Source: a virus. Taken from it: 54,940 bases of DNA. The stretch lies in IMG/VR virus record IMGVR_UViG_3300027749_000137, positions 1-54,940 of that record, one strand, 5' to 3'. The notes beneath the pieces were generated by a model, which saw only the letters and a list, made by a program, of their open reading frames with translations, was not told the origin of the DNA and did no database searches. Of this stretch, positions 16,301 through 22,478 are shown in pieces. Made by a program: the position numbers and the translations under genes. Numbering within the stretch: position 1 is the stretch's first letter; every line of letters begins with the position of its first letter.

Positions 16301-18149
16301 TTGTAGTGTTTCCTCCAGTGACAATGGGAGGCGACCAAATAGATGTGGTCCACGGAGGGGCAATTGTGGTCCACACATAAGTACTTGTAAGTGTCGGTGT
16401 CGATGTCGGGGCTATCGTAGAAGTAGAAGTAGAAGTAGATGTTAGCGTGGGCGTAGACGTATTGGTTGTCTCTGGAAATGCTGTTGGCTCTAACGTAACT
16501 ACTGGCGGCAAAGTAAATACACTTATCCACGGATCAGTAGTTTCACGCTTACCCGTAATGATTACTTGGGATAACGTATTGGTTTGAGTAGGGGTTGGAG
16601 TTCCCGTATTAGTTGTCTCTGGAAATGCCGTTGGCTTTAACGTAACTACTGGTGGCAAAGTAAATACACTTATCCACGGATCTGTTGTTTCACGCTTGCC
16701 CGTAATGATTACTTGGGATAACGTATTGGTCTGCGTAGGGGTTGGGCTTGCCGTATTAGTCGTCTCTGGAAATGCCGTTGCCTGTAACGTAACTACTGGC
16801 GGCAAAGTAAACGCAGTCAACCACGGATCAGTAGTCTCTTTTTTACCTACTACTGTCACCGGAGCAAACACAGTTCCGCCAGTATCCACTACTGTGTTAT
16901 TTAAATTTGTTCCATTTTGATTCTGCAACTGGCTAAGCAAGAAGGGATCAACCCCTTCTTTGTTGCCTGTAACTGTCACCGTACCCAAATCAGTACCATT
17001 CCCACCTACAGTGGAATCAACACCATTCCCGCCTACAGTGGAATCAGTACCTACGATCTGGCTGATCAAAGTATTAAGATCGGTAGCCGCATTGGTATTA
17101 GAACTGTTGGCATCTCCAACAACAGGTATCTGATTTAAAAACGCTTGCAAGCTATTGGCGTCTGCCCCAGTCAGCAACCCAGCATTCTGATAGTTGGCTG
17201 CGGTATCCGGATTACCATAGGTATATCCGTTGTCGCCAAAGGTGTATCCGCCACCATTTTCGCTATTTCCAAAGTTGTTCCCAAAATCACTGCCGCCGCC
17301 ACTGCTTATCCAACCGCCGTACTCTCCGCTATCCCCTACGTTGGCAGAATCAGCAAATGTACCTATAGCCGCGTGCACCGGACCACCGGGCGGCATCTTC
17401 ACTTCCCCACCCTTAGCCATGGTCCTCGGAGCTTGCTCCTCGGGGAATGGACTGCGCACAGCCAAATCAACACTGGCCAGCGCCGGAGGTTTCACCTGAG
17501 CCAGCCACTGCGATGCTACGCTGGGTTCGGTGCGCTCCTTATAAGCCTGCACCGTTGGATCATCCTCGTCAGAGTTATCCGCCAAGAACGACAGAGCCAT
17601 CGCGGCTTGGTAGTTTGGTCCGAGGGCCGCGAGCATCGCAGCTTTATCTTCTGTCGGCTGTTCAGCCTGCGCCATCCGCGCAGCACCGGCCACGGGCCGA
17701 GGAGCGGGGGCCGCTTGATCCATAGGACTGACAGCAGGTTTTTGCGCTACCTGCTGGCCCAGCTTGGAGCCAGTAACCTTCTCAACGTACTTGGCTGTCT
17801 CATCGGGGACCGCGCCCTTCTTACCGCTGGCCACCCACTTATCAACATTACCCGGGCCCCAGTTGTAAGCCGCAGCCGCCAAGGTTGGATCGTTGTTGTA
17901 CTTTTGCAGCATGGCCGCTGCGTAATCCTTGCCCACCCGTGCCCGCTCTTCAGGAGATTTATTGCGCGCCGGTTCTACCCCAAAACCCGGATCAAGAAAG
18001 GTTTTATCCAAAACCTGCATCTCACCCTTGGCAGTACCATGCTTAGTCTTAGGACCTTGCAACAATTTACCATTGGCATCATAGCGGCGCTTGTTGCTTT
18101 CCGCTTCCATGATTTTGTCAATAAATTCCTGATTCGGATCTTTAGCCAT
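13395..18149 (-). CDS. Giant virion protein with N-terminal lytic transglycosylase domain
   Basis: 1584 residues. Residues ~1-125 match a goose-type/SLT lytic transglycosylase: EAES near 15-18 (catalytic Glu), GEMQV at 42-46, AYNWGPG at 94-100 and ETAKYV at 117-122. This fold cuts peptidoglycan during genome entry. Next come a Pro/Ala-rich zone, a Gly/Asn-rich zone with a repeated VDSTVGGNG, and a Thr/Pro-rich zone built on a 49-residue repeat. The last ~600 residues are a more globular, Lys-rich part containing a SRYSEHE...GRHYHELQSDL motif (~1358-1390) that I cannot assign. The protein sits between terminase and portal and is probably ejected into the cell with the DNA. Fusion of a transglycosylase to such a long tail is unusual. 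Confidence 0.85.
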   Translation of the reverse strand: MAKDPNQEFIDKIMEAESNKRRYDANGKLLQGPKTKHGTAKGEMQVLDKTFLDPGFGVEPARNKSPEERARVGKDYAAAMLQKYNNDPTLAAAAYNWGPGNVDKWVASGKKGAVPDETAKYVEKVTGSKLGQQVAQKPAVSPMDQAAPAPRPVAGAARMAQAEQPTEDKAAMLAALGPNYQAAMALSFLADNSDEDDPTVQAYKERTEPSVASQWLAQVKPPALASVDLAVRSPFPEEQAPRTMAKGGEVKMPPGGPVHAAIGTFADSANVGDSGEYGGWISSGGGSDFGNNFGNSENGGGYTFGDNGYTYGNPDTAANYQNAGLLTGADANSLQAFLNQIPVVGDANSSNTNAATDLNTLISQIVGTDSTVGGNGVDSTVGGNGTDLGTVTVTGNKEGVDPFLLSQLQNQNGTNLNNTVVDTGGTVFAPVTVVGKKETTDPWLTAFTLPPVVTLQATAFPETTNTASPTPTQTNTLSQVIITGKRETTDPWISVFTLPPVVTLKPTAFPETTNTGTPTPTQTNTLSQVIITGKRETTDPWISVFTLPPVVTLEPTAFPETTNTSTPTLTSTSTSTSTIAPTSTPTLTSTYVWTTIAPPWTTSIWSPPIVTGGNTTTVAPTTTSRTTSGTTGSVITMGPVEVPSTQYVPYQAYNHPVDPFAYVNSAPVAAPYNNANMYNNLATPTPTMIAMRAATVAPMPFNSGFGSNQGLPNNLMPTGINQQSPFAVTPISRADGSPATGESTDYFQDPMGVADSGPITSDTMAKGKDFNPSEAAKMLKGVAKGTVRNVENIGKGALDLPYDLAGAPVDLVSMAMRPAGYKEQKPVMGSDWIKEQATKYGIRPEDSKDPQDQGFRMMGEMGAGLLNPASVVRGAMRTGATAAEMLKNAYNGLKTAQVAAKAAPTSENLAAVARMNEDIDRQLQAIREMNRRLDAAGVARPSPAAQVAPEVAPNPAGWGEVALAPEGHQAIDDFIPAPAEAAAMEQAAQRTPALPEVVPVAPPEEISTPADRPFVGRLDQLVDQLPGPVQKQQLINQVKKNLREYDVQRLEAALADIPANAKITPEQLKETLGKTYSPQRFKSEDLSVDTTGSKFWESQDNVFGKQLGTTNLYLDMPPEVAASAKDAKSTISAIKDFVNFNTDINGNFRVDVDKIKSLIGSSPLLKDLPASKSLLNKVNAYTNDINEISQKTKEISDAARGLMFPVIYTDAKSNRPYWEIYNAIDKGMEGSTVPLAERELLAHQAATRAIGQEAIDRLKAVGVDPAKLPDLEAVISSKPDVFGRPEGIPTHELFRAQPEFKQQLNDALDPILQKYNDLKVGIQRDITPEVRRLEASLEDVAPYGGQHGTIAGQAHPIGFSRYSEHEAAIPGMGSNVKGRHYHELQSDLAQDIRKKGPAGGSLEKDKAEYEDLTSKIGQMRANPPKGNPEQINAELAKLDQRKLILQKRINAAGREAPTYKLEQPFHGFETNPSVEQQLLMKNSIQATMRDGGSFATFPGAESKQSQLYEKKVPINLKQVVKDLGGEKAGFEIRNIQLQDKDGNPILVHGVAWTPEAAAKVLKEGVKFRHGGSVERQSDDNRRYL
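16465..16870. repeat. In-frame 147-bp tandem repeats in the giant virion gene
   Basis: Two complete and one partial copy of a 147-bp unit. Matching landmarks recur exactly 147 bp apart (for example CCACGGA at 16527, 16674 and 16821, and GTCTCTGG at 16468, 16615 and 16762). Each unit encodes 49 residues including GKRETTDPWISVF, a Val/Pro-rich strand and a Thr/Pro-rich linker. The copies differ at scattered bases, so they are old enough to have drifted but remain in frame. Confidence 0.9.
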
Positions 18150-18196
18150 GGTCCGTGGTCCTTGGAGGGTGTTACTACCCTCATTCTACAAGTTTG

Positions 18197-19666
18197 TCAA
18201 TAATACTCAAGGGCTCCTAGCTCTACCTTTTCCTCATCCTGTTCATCAGAATCCAAAGCAATAAAATTCCCTTGACGGAATCTTGTCCAAGCCATAACCG
18301 TTGAGTCCACCTGATCGTCATGCGCCCCATTAGGAAACGATGCACATTCTTCAACAAGCTCTTGCGCCCACTCCAAATCCGCCGGATACCAGATCATTCC
18401 CGATTCCAACAAGGGAGCTACCGCATTAGCACGCGATATCTTATCCTGCCCGGTCCGTCTGCCGCCGGGTGAGTACATCGTAACCGGAATCCCTATGCGG
18501 CGCAATTCCTGTTGCAATGGCGTGCCAGTAGCCTTGGCCTCGATCAAAACATTATCGGGATTCCAATAAAGGTACTCGGACCGCGCAACGCGCTTCAATT
18601 CAGGAAAGTCCCACCGCCCGCGCTTCACGTTGAGCAAGATCAGATTGGGGCCCGAGTCGGCAGAAGGGGTGAACACGCCCCACGTCGAGATGACAGAGTA
18701 GTCCGCCGTCTCCTTCTTGGAGTACGCAGTATCGTAGGACTGGATGATGTATTCGCAGGCCGGGGGTTCATCGTAAGTCCACTTGCGCCACCAATCGCGC
18801 TTCAAGATTGCGCCTTCATCGTTGGTGGGCTGCTGCTGCCACTGGGCATTCCACTTCTTTAAACCAATGCTGACTTTGACTTTTTCTAGCTCATCTATAT
18901 GCCAATACTCGGGCCAAAGTGCGCGGCCCGAGGGAAGAATGGCAGGAAATTCCAAGATCTCCCATTGATCTGACTTTAACTGCCCTTGCTGCCTTAGTAA
19001 GCGCCCTGTAAGGTCATCGGTCTTCCAGCGGGTATTAATGATGATGATCGAGCCGTTGGGCTGGAGACGCTGACGGGGGCCCGAGGTATACCACTCCCAA
19101 GTGTTCTCCATGGCTGTCTCGGACAGAGCGTCCTGCTCGTCCAAGATATCGTCCAGAATGACAATGTCACCGCCGCGCCCGGTCATCGCGCCGCCCTTAC
19201 CGATGAAATAGGCTTCCCCACCACCCTTCGTGTTCCACCGACCAGCAGCCTTGCTGTCAGCAGAAAGGCCCACGGACGGGAAAAGTTCCTTGTACTTATC
19301 TTCCTCGACAAGGTTTCGGATCATCCGGCCAAAGCGTTGGGCCAGCTCGGCAGTATGGGAGCCGACAATGAGTTTAGAAGCGGGGATCTTGCCCATCAGG
19401 TAGGCGGGGAACAGATAACTGCCCATCTGTGACTTGCCGTGGCGCGGGGGCATGGCGATCATGAGCCGCTTGCATTTGCCCTCGATCACCCGGTCAAAAG
19501 CCTTGGCAATCCGCTTGTGGTGTTCCCCGATGATGATCTCGGGCCAGACGTAGCGGCAAAACTCTAGGAAGTTGGTGGTGGCCTTGTCCCGGATTTCAAT
19601 TTGACGTAGGCGTAGCTCCAGCAGGAGGCGTTTATGTTCGACATCGGGGGCTTCATTTGGGGCCAT
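18197..19666 (-). CDS. terL: Terminase large subunit
   Basis: 489 residues from the ATG of MAPNEAPDVEHKR; a longer TTG-initiated form is less likely because it runs into a strong inverted repeat. The ATPase has Walker A PPRHGKS (73-79), Walker B VILDDIL (169-175) and the coupling motif NTRW (211-214). The nuclease part has SYDTAYSKK (Asp312), LIEAKATG (Glu377) and GAHDDQVDS (Asp450/451/454). The enzyme pumps DNA into the prohead and cuts the concatemer. It begins the late block; its small-subunit partner is not adjacent but at 24354-25022. Confidence 0.95.
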   Translation of the reverse strand: MAPNEAPDVEHKRLLLELRLRQIEIRDKATTNFLEFCRYVWPEIIIGEHHKRIAKAFDRVIEGKCKRLMIAMPPRHGKSQMGSYLFPAYLMGKIPASKLIVGSHTAELAQRFGRMIRNLVEEDKYKELFPSVGLSADSKAAGRWNTKGGGEAYFIGKGGAMTGRGGDIVILDDILDEQDALSETAMENTWEWYTSGPRQRLQPNGSIIIINTRWKTDDLTGRLLRQQGQLKSDQWEILEFPAILPSGRALWPEYWHIDELEKVKVSIGLKKWNAQWQQQPTNDEGAILKRDWWRKWTYDEPPACEYIIQSYDTAYSKKETADYSVISTWGVFTPSADSGPNLILLNVKRGRWDFPELKRVARSEYLYWNPDNVLIEAKATGTPLQQELRRIGIPVTMYSPGGRRTGQDKISRANAVAPLLESGMIWYPADLEWAQELVEECASFPNGAHDDQVDSTVMAWTRFRQGNFIALDSDEQDEEKVELGALEYY

Positions 19667-19696
19667 GGGCAGACTCGTAAGGTTCTGAATTTTTAT

Positions 19697-19702
19697 AGTA
19701 TA
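19697..19702 (-). promoter_or_regulatory. Possible late promoter -10 box before the terminase
   Basis: On the minus strand the sequence GGGTATACTATAAAAATT holds a good -10 hexamer (TATACT) about 30 bp before the terminase start. No good -35 box is seen at 17 bp, so an activator or a relaxed promoter would be needed. Confidence 0.35.
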
Positions 19703-19739
19703 CCCCCACCCTTGCCTTTTTAAAAACAAGGGGGTGGGG
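19703..19739. repeat. Inverted repeat CCCCACCC / GGGTGGGG upstream of the terminase
   Basis: Left arm CCCCACCCTTG and right arm CAAGGGGGTGGGG pair with a two-base bulge, around a self-complementary TTTTTAAAAA core. It overlaps the region just upstream of the TATACT box. It could be a protein-binding site or a transcript end for the upstream early unit. Confidence 0.6.
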
Positions 19740-19860
19740 TCGATAACTCCCGATTACCCTGTTATTTGTCTAAAACAGGGGCGAAGCTGACGCTGAGCAA
19801 GCCGGTGCCTTTATGGCCCTCCCCCCTCTAAGAAAGACAGAGACAGACAGTCAGAGAGTT

Positions 19861-19967
19861 GCGGGCCCACCCACCCCCGCCACCACCTTTGAGGGAAAAA
19901 TAGAAAGAAGAAGTAAGGGTAAACACCTATTGACACGGCGGGCCCACCCACCCCCGCCACCACCTTT
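19861..19967. repeat. Two exact copies of a 30-bp GC-rich repeat
   Basis: The 30-bp sequence at 19861-19890 recurs without change at 19938-19967 (77-bp period). It opens with GCGGGCCCACCCACCCCCGC and ends with CACCACCTTT. It lies in non-coding DNA before the terminase, a position where cos/pac or regulatory repeats are often found. Confidence 0.85.
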
Positions 19968-20121
19968 AGGGACTGATAGTTATCAGTTTATATTGCGATA
20001 TTGGCAATCATTCAAGCGACCCTATTACATTTGGCAAGCATCGCGTAAGTGCTTGATTTATAAGGCTTTTTTGGGAATTGCTTAGGTGCGCGGACTGGGG
20101 CGCTGCGCACAGGCAAAAGAA

Positions 20122-20143
20122 AAGCGGCCCAGTTGGGCCGCTT
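20122..20143 (-). terminator. Rho-independent terminator after the early gene block
   Basis: AAGCGGCCC (20122-20130) pairs with GGGCCGCTT (20135-20143). On the minus strand the stem is followed by TTCTTTT, giving a standard terminator about 35 bp downstream of the stop of the 20176-20454 gene. It would keep early transcripts out of the late block. Confidence 0.8.
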
Positions 20144-20149
20144 AGGGTA

Positions 20150-20169
20150 ACTGGGCCCGTGGGCCCAGT
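20150..20169. repeat. Perfect palindromic hairpin next to the terminator
   Basis: ACTGGGCCC (20150-20158) and GGGCCCAGT (20161-20169) form a nine-bp stem with a two-base spacer, only 6 bp from the stop of the upstream gene. There is no T tract, so it may act as a processing or protein-binding site, or as the first of a tandem terminator pair. Confidence 0.7.
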
Positions 20170-20175
20170 TCGGGG

Positions 20176-20454
20176 TTACTCTGCTGCTGCTGCTGCTTCG
20201 CGTGCTTTGTATGCTTCTTTGGAAGCAGTGCTTAAGCGTACAGCTTCCTCTTCAGGGTAAAGATCCACTTCTTCAATTTGCACGCTAGCAAATTTGCTAG
20301 CGTATGCGAAGTCTGTGCCATCATAATTGCAGAGGCTAGAAGCTTTGCGCAGTGTGCCGATGAACCCGATAAACGCTTGCAGTTCTTTGGTGGAAACGCT
20401 CTCAGGGATCACCAGCTTGCAGTCCCATCCGAGGTTCAATATACGAGTCTTCAT
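20176..20454 (-). CDS. Early protein of unknown function
   Basis: 92 residues (MKTRILNLGWDCKLVIPESV...). A compact alpha/beta N-terminus is followed by an acidic part and an Ala-rich helical tail ending in AAAAAE. No recognised domain. The start is fixed by AGAAAGGATA (20460-20469) five bases upstream. It has its own leader with a -10-like TATAAT and a hairpin and is followed by a terminator, so it appears to be a single-gene transcript. Confidence 0.75.
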   Translation of the reverse strand: MKTRILNLGWDCKLVIPESVSTKELQAFIGFIGTLRKASSLCNYDGTDFAYASKFASVQIEEVDLYPEEEAVRLSTASKEAYKAREAAAAAE

Positions 20455-20478
20455 TTTGCTATCCTTTCTAGGGTTGAT

Positions 20479-20528
20479 TGTCAGCGGCTGCTGACATGGA
20501 CATTATAAGCCAGCCCCACGGGGCTGGC
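20479..20528 (-). promoter_or_regulatory. Promoter and leader hairpin of the 92-residue early gene
   Basis: Reading on the minus strand: palindrome GCCAGCCCC/GGGGCTGGC (20509-20528), then the -10-like TATAAT (20502-20507), then a leader hairpin TGTCAGC/GCTGACA (20479-20496), then AGAAAGGATA. The palindrome covers where a -35 box would be and could be an operator or the end of the upstream gene's transcript. Confidence 0.5.
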
Positions 20529-20547
20529 CCACAATTCTTTCTATCGA

Positions 20548-20967
20548 TTAATCGAACGTGATAGATACGCACGTGCCGGACAGTGCCGACTCGACATCAA
20601 AGTTGTTATCCATCCAGTCCTGCACCTTTTGATCTAGATCGATGTCATCGATGGCCTCATCGATCTGGCGGGTAATTTCGTGGCTGTGATTTTCAAGTGC
20701 CACTTCCACTGAACTGTGAACAGCAGTAAAGGCCTTTTGAATTTCGGCCTCGATCAATTCGCGCAGTGGTGCGTTGGCAGCGGCCATGTCGGACTGGTGC
20801 AGTTTGATGGCTGTATTCAATACTGAATACACAGCAGTGAGTAACGCTGCCGAATTGTCAGAGCCATTGGCCAGTTCAGTTGCACGGGCCAGCGCCGTAT
20901 CCATGTTGTCATACGTCACAAACAGGTTGTTTGTGTACGTGGCAAGAGTAGTTCCGTAGACTTTCAT
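20548..20967 (-). CDS. Early helical protein of unknown function
   Basis: 139 residues (MKVYGTTLATYTNNLFVTYD...). Mostly helical and acidic in its second half (DEAIDDIDLDQKVQDWMDN). The start is set by AGAAAGGATA at 20973-20982; longer readings would run through the palindromic non-coding island and are rejected. No known domain is recognised. The amphipathic helices suggest a multimeric or partner-binding protein. Confidence 0.75.
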   Translation of the reverse strand: MKVYGTTLATYTNNLFVTYDNMDTALARATELANGSDNSAALLTAVYSVLNTAIKLHQSDMAAANAPLRELIEAEIQKAFTAVHSSVEVALENHSHEITRQIDEAIDDIDLDQKVQDWMDNNFDVESALSGTCVSITFD

Positions 20968-20997
20968 TTTGCTATCCTTTCTAGGTTGATGATGTAG

Positions 20998-21067
20998 CCC
21001 CACTGGGGGACTGTCTGAATTATAGCCCAGTGGGGTAACAAACCAGCCCCAGCCCCGATTGTATTTT
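20998..21067 (-). promoter_or_regulatory. Promoter, hairpin leader and upstream motif of the 139-residue gene
   Basis: On the minus strand: AAAATACAAT (21058-21067), 33 bp, then TATAAT (21019-21024). The -10 box lies inside a perfect 10-bp inverted repeat, CCCCACTGGG (20998-21007) with CCCAGTGGGG (21026-21035), so promoter opening and hairpin formation could compete. AGAAAGGATA follows. Confidence 0.5.
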
Positions 21068-21094
21068 TCAATTAAACCAGCCCCACCGATAGCG

Positions 21095-21153
21095 CCCAAG
21101 CTTCGCGGCCCTTCGCTGCGCGAGCCCTTCGGGCGCGGGCCGCGAAGCTTGGG
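21095..21153. repeat. 17-bp inverted repeat with inner hairpin
   Basis: CCCAAGCTTCGCGGCCC (21095-21111) and its exact complement (21137-21153) flank a 25-bp loop that itself holds GCCC-TTC-GGGC. This is one of the strongest potential cruciforms in the window and is far richer in G+C than its surroundings. Confidence 0.85.
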
Positions 21154-21154
21154 A

Positions 21155-21179
21155 CGTGGTGCGCGGTCCGCGCACCACG
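21155..21179. repeat. 12-bp palindrome adjacent to the large inverted repeat
   Basis: CGTGGTGCGCGG (21155-21166) and CCGCGCACCACG (21168-21179) around a single base. It begins 1 bp after the larger inverted repeat. Both may be targets for one DNA-binding protein or parts of one inserted repeat element. Confidence 0.8.
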
Positions 21180-21308
21180 CAGCGCGGTGCATTTTCACTG
21201 GTGCACGCAGCGCGGCGCGCGGCTTGGTTTCCGATATCGAAAGCAACCTAAAAAAGGCCAGCAAAATTACCCTTTTCCATTGGGCAATTCGCCAGCCTTA
21301 CGCAATAG

Positions 21309-22316
21309 TTAAGCGCTAAGCAATTCCACTGCTCGATTTTTAAGCGCTGCGCCAGTGCCAAACCATGCCGATTCAAGGCGCGTATTGTCGGACCTTCCGC
21401 GCTCATGATCCACCAATTCGGTGACAGCATTAAGCATGGCCCAGCGACTACCAGCAACCCCGTCGATATCGGAACCGATAGCGGCTCCGTTGAATAATTG
21501 CAGCACCCGCTTATAGGCGCGGCTTTCTGTGATATCGATCCGGCCTGTGTGGTAGGGTTTGAGCAATTCGGCAACAAAAGAATCGGCCTCCGCTGCACTC
21601 ATGGTTTCCGCTGCCAATTGGCGGCTCTGAACAATAAAGCGCTCGAATTGATTCGCCACAATCCCCAATTGCAGGCGGACGGTGTCGGCGTCGAAGCGCT
21701 CACTATGCAATACGCGAATGGCACTTTTCAGATATCCCTTTTCGGTTTCCGCTTCGCCCTTCACGGCCTGCCCGTTGGAATAGCCGCCCACTGCCGCCGT
21801 GATTGTGTTATTGCACACCACGCGAATTGCAGTGAATTTCGCAATTGTCGCCATGGTTCCATCGTAGGACGTGCCCAGCAATAGGTACGGCTTGACTAGG
21901 TCCCCGTCTACCACTGGTGCCGCTTCGCCCACGCTCGCCAGTGCCCAAACCCTGCGCCCGTAACTAAGGGCTCCGGCTGTCTCCAATTGAAAACCGCCAA
22001 GCGCTACTAAGTCAGAGAAAAAGCCCATTATTTCGGCGGGCTGAACAACGTTATAGCCCTTCGATACTACCGCCAGCGCTGCGCCGGTATCGCTCCGGTG
22101 CAGTACTTTACGCTCCGGCCATGCTTGGGGCTCTGTTGCCGCTGCTGTCTGAAATAGAACGGGGCTCTCCAATACGCTGTAAGACAAGCCAGCTTCGCGG
22201 GTCCAAGTGGGGATATCTGCCCCCGCTGTCAGTGCCTGCCCCAGTCCGTGCCACGGGGTTTTACCTGCGTACGCAATCGCTGCGCTGCCGGTGGTGGTGT
22301 CGATCATATGTGCCAT
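21309..22316 (-). CDS. DUF932 / phage-plasmid-like protein (TIGR03299 type)
   Basis: 335 residues. The opening MAHMIDTTTGSAAIAYAGKTPWHGLGQ is the signature I associate with DUF932 (TIGR03299) proteins of phages and plasmids. A central VCNNTITAA segment and GEAETEKGYLKSAIRVLH follow, then a helical C-terminus. The family's biochemical role is not established. The start is fixed by AGAAAGGATA (22322-22331). The gene has its own leader, lies between early single genes, and is richer in G+C than the AT-rich plus-strand operon. Confidence 0.85.
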   Translation of the reverse strand: MAHMIDTTTGSAAIAYAGKTPWHGLGQALTAGADIPTWTREAGLSYSVLESPVLFQTAAATEPQAWPERKVLHRSDTGAALAVVSKGYNVVQPAEIMGFFSDLVALGGFQLETAGALSYGRRVWALASVGEAAPVVDGDLVKPYLLLGTSYDGTMATIAKFTAIRVVCNNTITAAVGGYSNGQAVKGEAETEKGYLKSAIRVLHSERFDADTVRLQLGIVANQFERFIVQSRQLAAETMSAAEADSFVAELLKPYHTGRIDITESRAYKRVLQLFNGAAIGSDIDGVAGSRWAMLNAVTELVDHERGRSDNTRLESAWFGTGAALKNRAVELLSA

Positions 22317-22370
22317 TTTGCTATCCTTTCTGTTGTTAAAAAATTACCGGTTTTCCTGTTCCGGTGCGCC

Positions 22371-22409
22371 AGTATAAGCGCAATATTCAGTGCCTGCCGA
22401 TTGTATTTT
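22371..22409 (-). promoter_or_regulatory. Promoter region of the DUF932 gene
   Basis: On the minus strand: AAAATACAAT (22400-22409), 23 bp, then TATACT (22371-22376). A leader with a short ACCGG/CCGGT hairpin and then AGAAAGGATA follow. The -35 region is not canonical; the upstream motif may substitute for it. Confidence 0.45.
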
Positions 22410-22478
22410 TCAATCGAATTTATCCAGCACCCAGCTAATCCCTATTATGACGGCCAGCGCCACGAAGGCCATTATCAT
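22410..22478 (-). CDS. Tiny single-pass membrane peptide (possible)
   Basis: A 22-codon frame (MIMAFVALAVIIGISWVLDK plus two residues) whose ATG overlaps the stop of the Cys-rich gene as ATGA. Nearly all of it is one hydrophobic helix followed by a charged end. The 4-bp overlap matches the coupling style of this genome and supports translation, but at this length chance cannot be excluded. Confidence 0.35.
   Translation of the reverse strand: MIMAFVALAVIIGISWVLDKFD

Larger units (their letters stand above)
19667..20175. other. 509-bp non-coding region upstream of the large terminase
   Basis: No convincing gene is present. From left to right it holds a -10-like TATACT/TATAAAA segment (19697-19702 on the minus strand), an imperfect inverted repeat, a purine/pyrimidine-skewed stretch, two exact copies of a 30-bp GC-rich repeat, an AT-richer part, and two strong hairpins near 20122-20169. 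It separates the early genes from the late block and probably carries late control and/or packaging signals. Confidence 0.7.
20968..21308. other. 341-bp non-coding early control region with palindromic island
   Basis: Contains the leader and -10 box of the 139-residue gene (20998-21035), an AAAATACAAT motif (minus strand, 21058-21067), and a very GC-rich island of nested inverted repeats (21095-21179). Next comes a direct repeat of the CGCAGCGCGG type. No coding sequence is supported. Confidence 0.75.

Noticed and set aside
16465-16870. CRISPR-like array from regularly spaced repeats
   Set aside because: The 147-bp units are contiguous, in frame and coding; there are no short repeats separated by unique spacers.
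19813-20085. A 90-codon plus-strand frame in the region before the terminase
   Set aside because: It runs through the two 30-bp repeats giving Pro runs, has no ribosome binding site and no plausible fold.
20968-21264. An N-terminal extension of the 139-residue early protein through the GC-rich island
   Set aside because: The extension is read through palindromes and an obvious promoter/leader, while AGAAAGGATA fixes the internal ATG at 20967.
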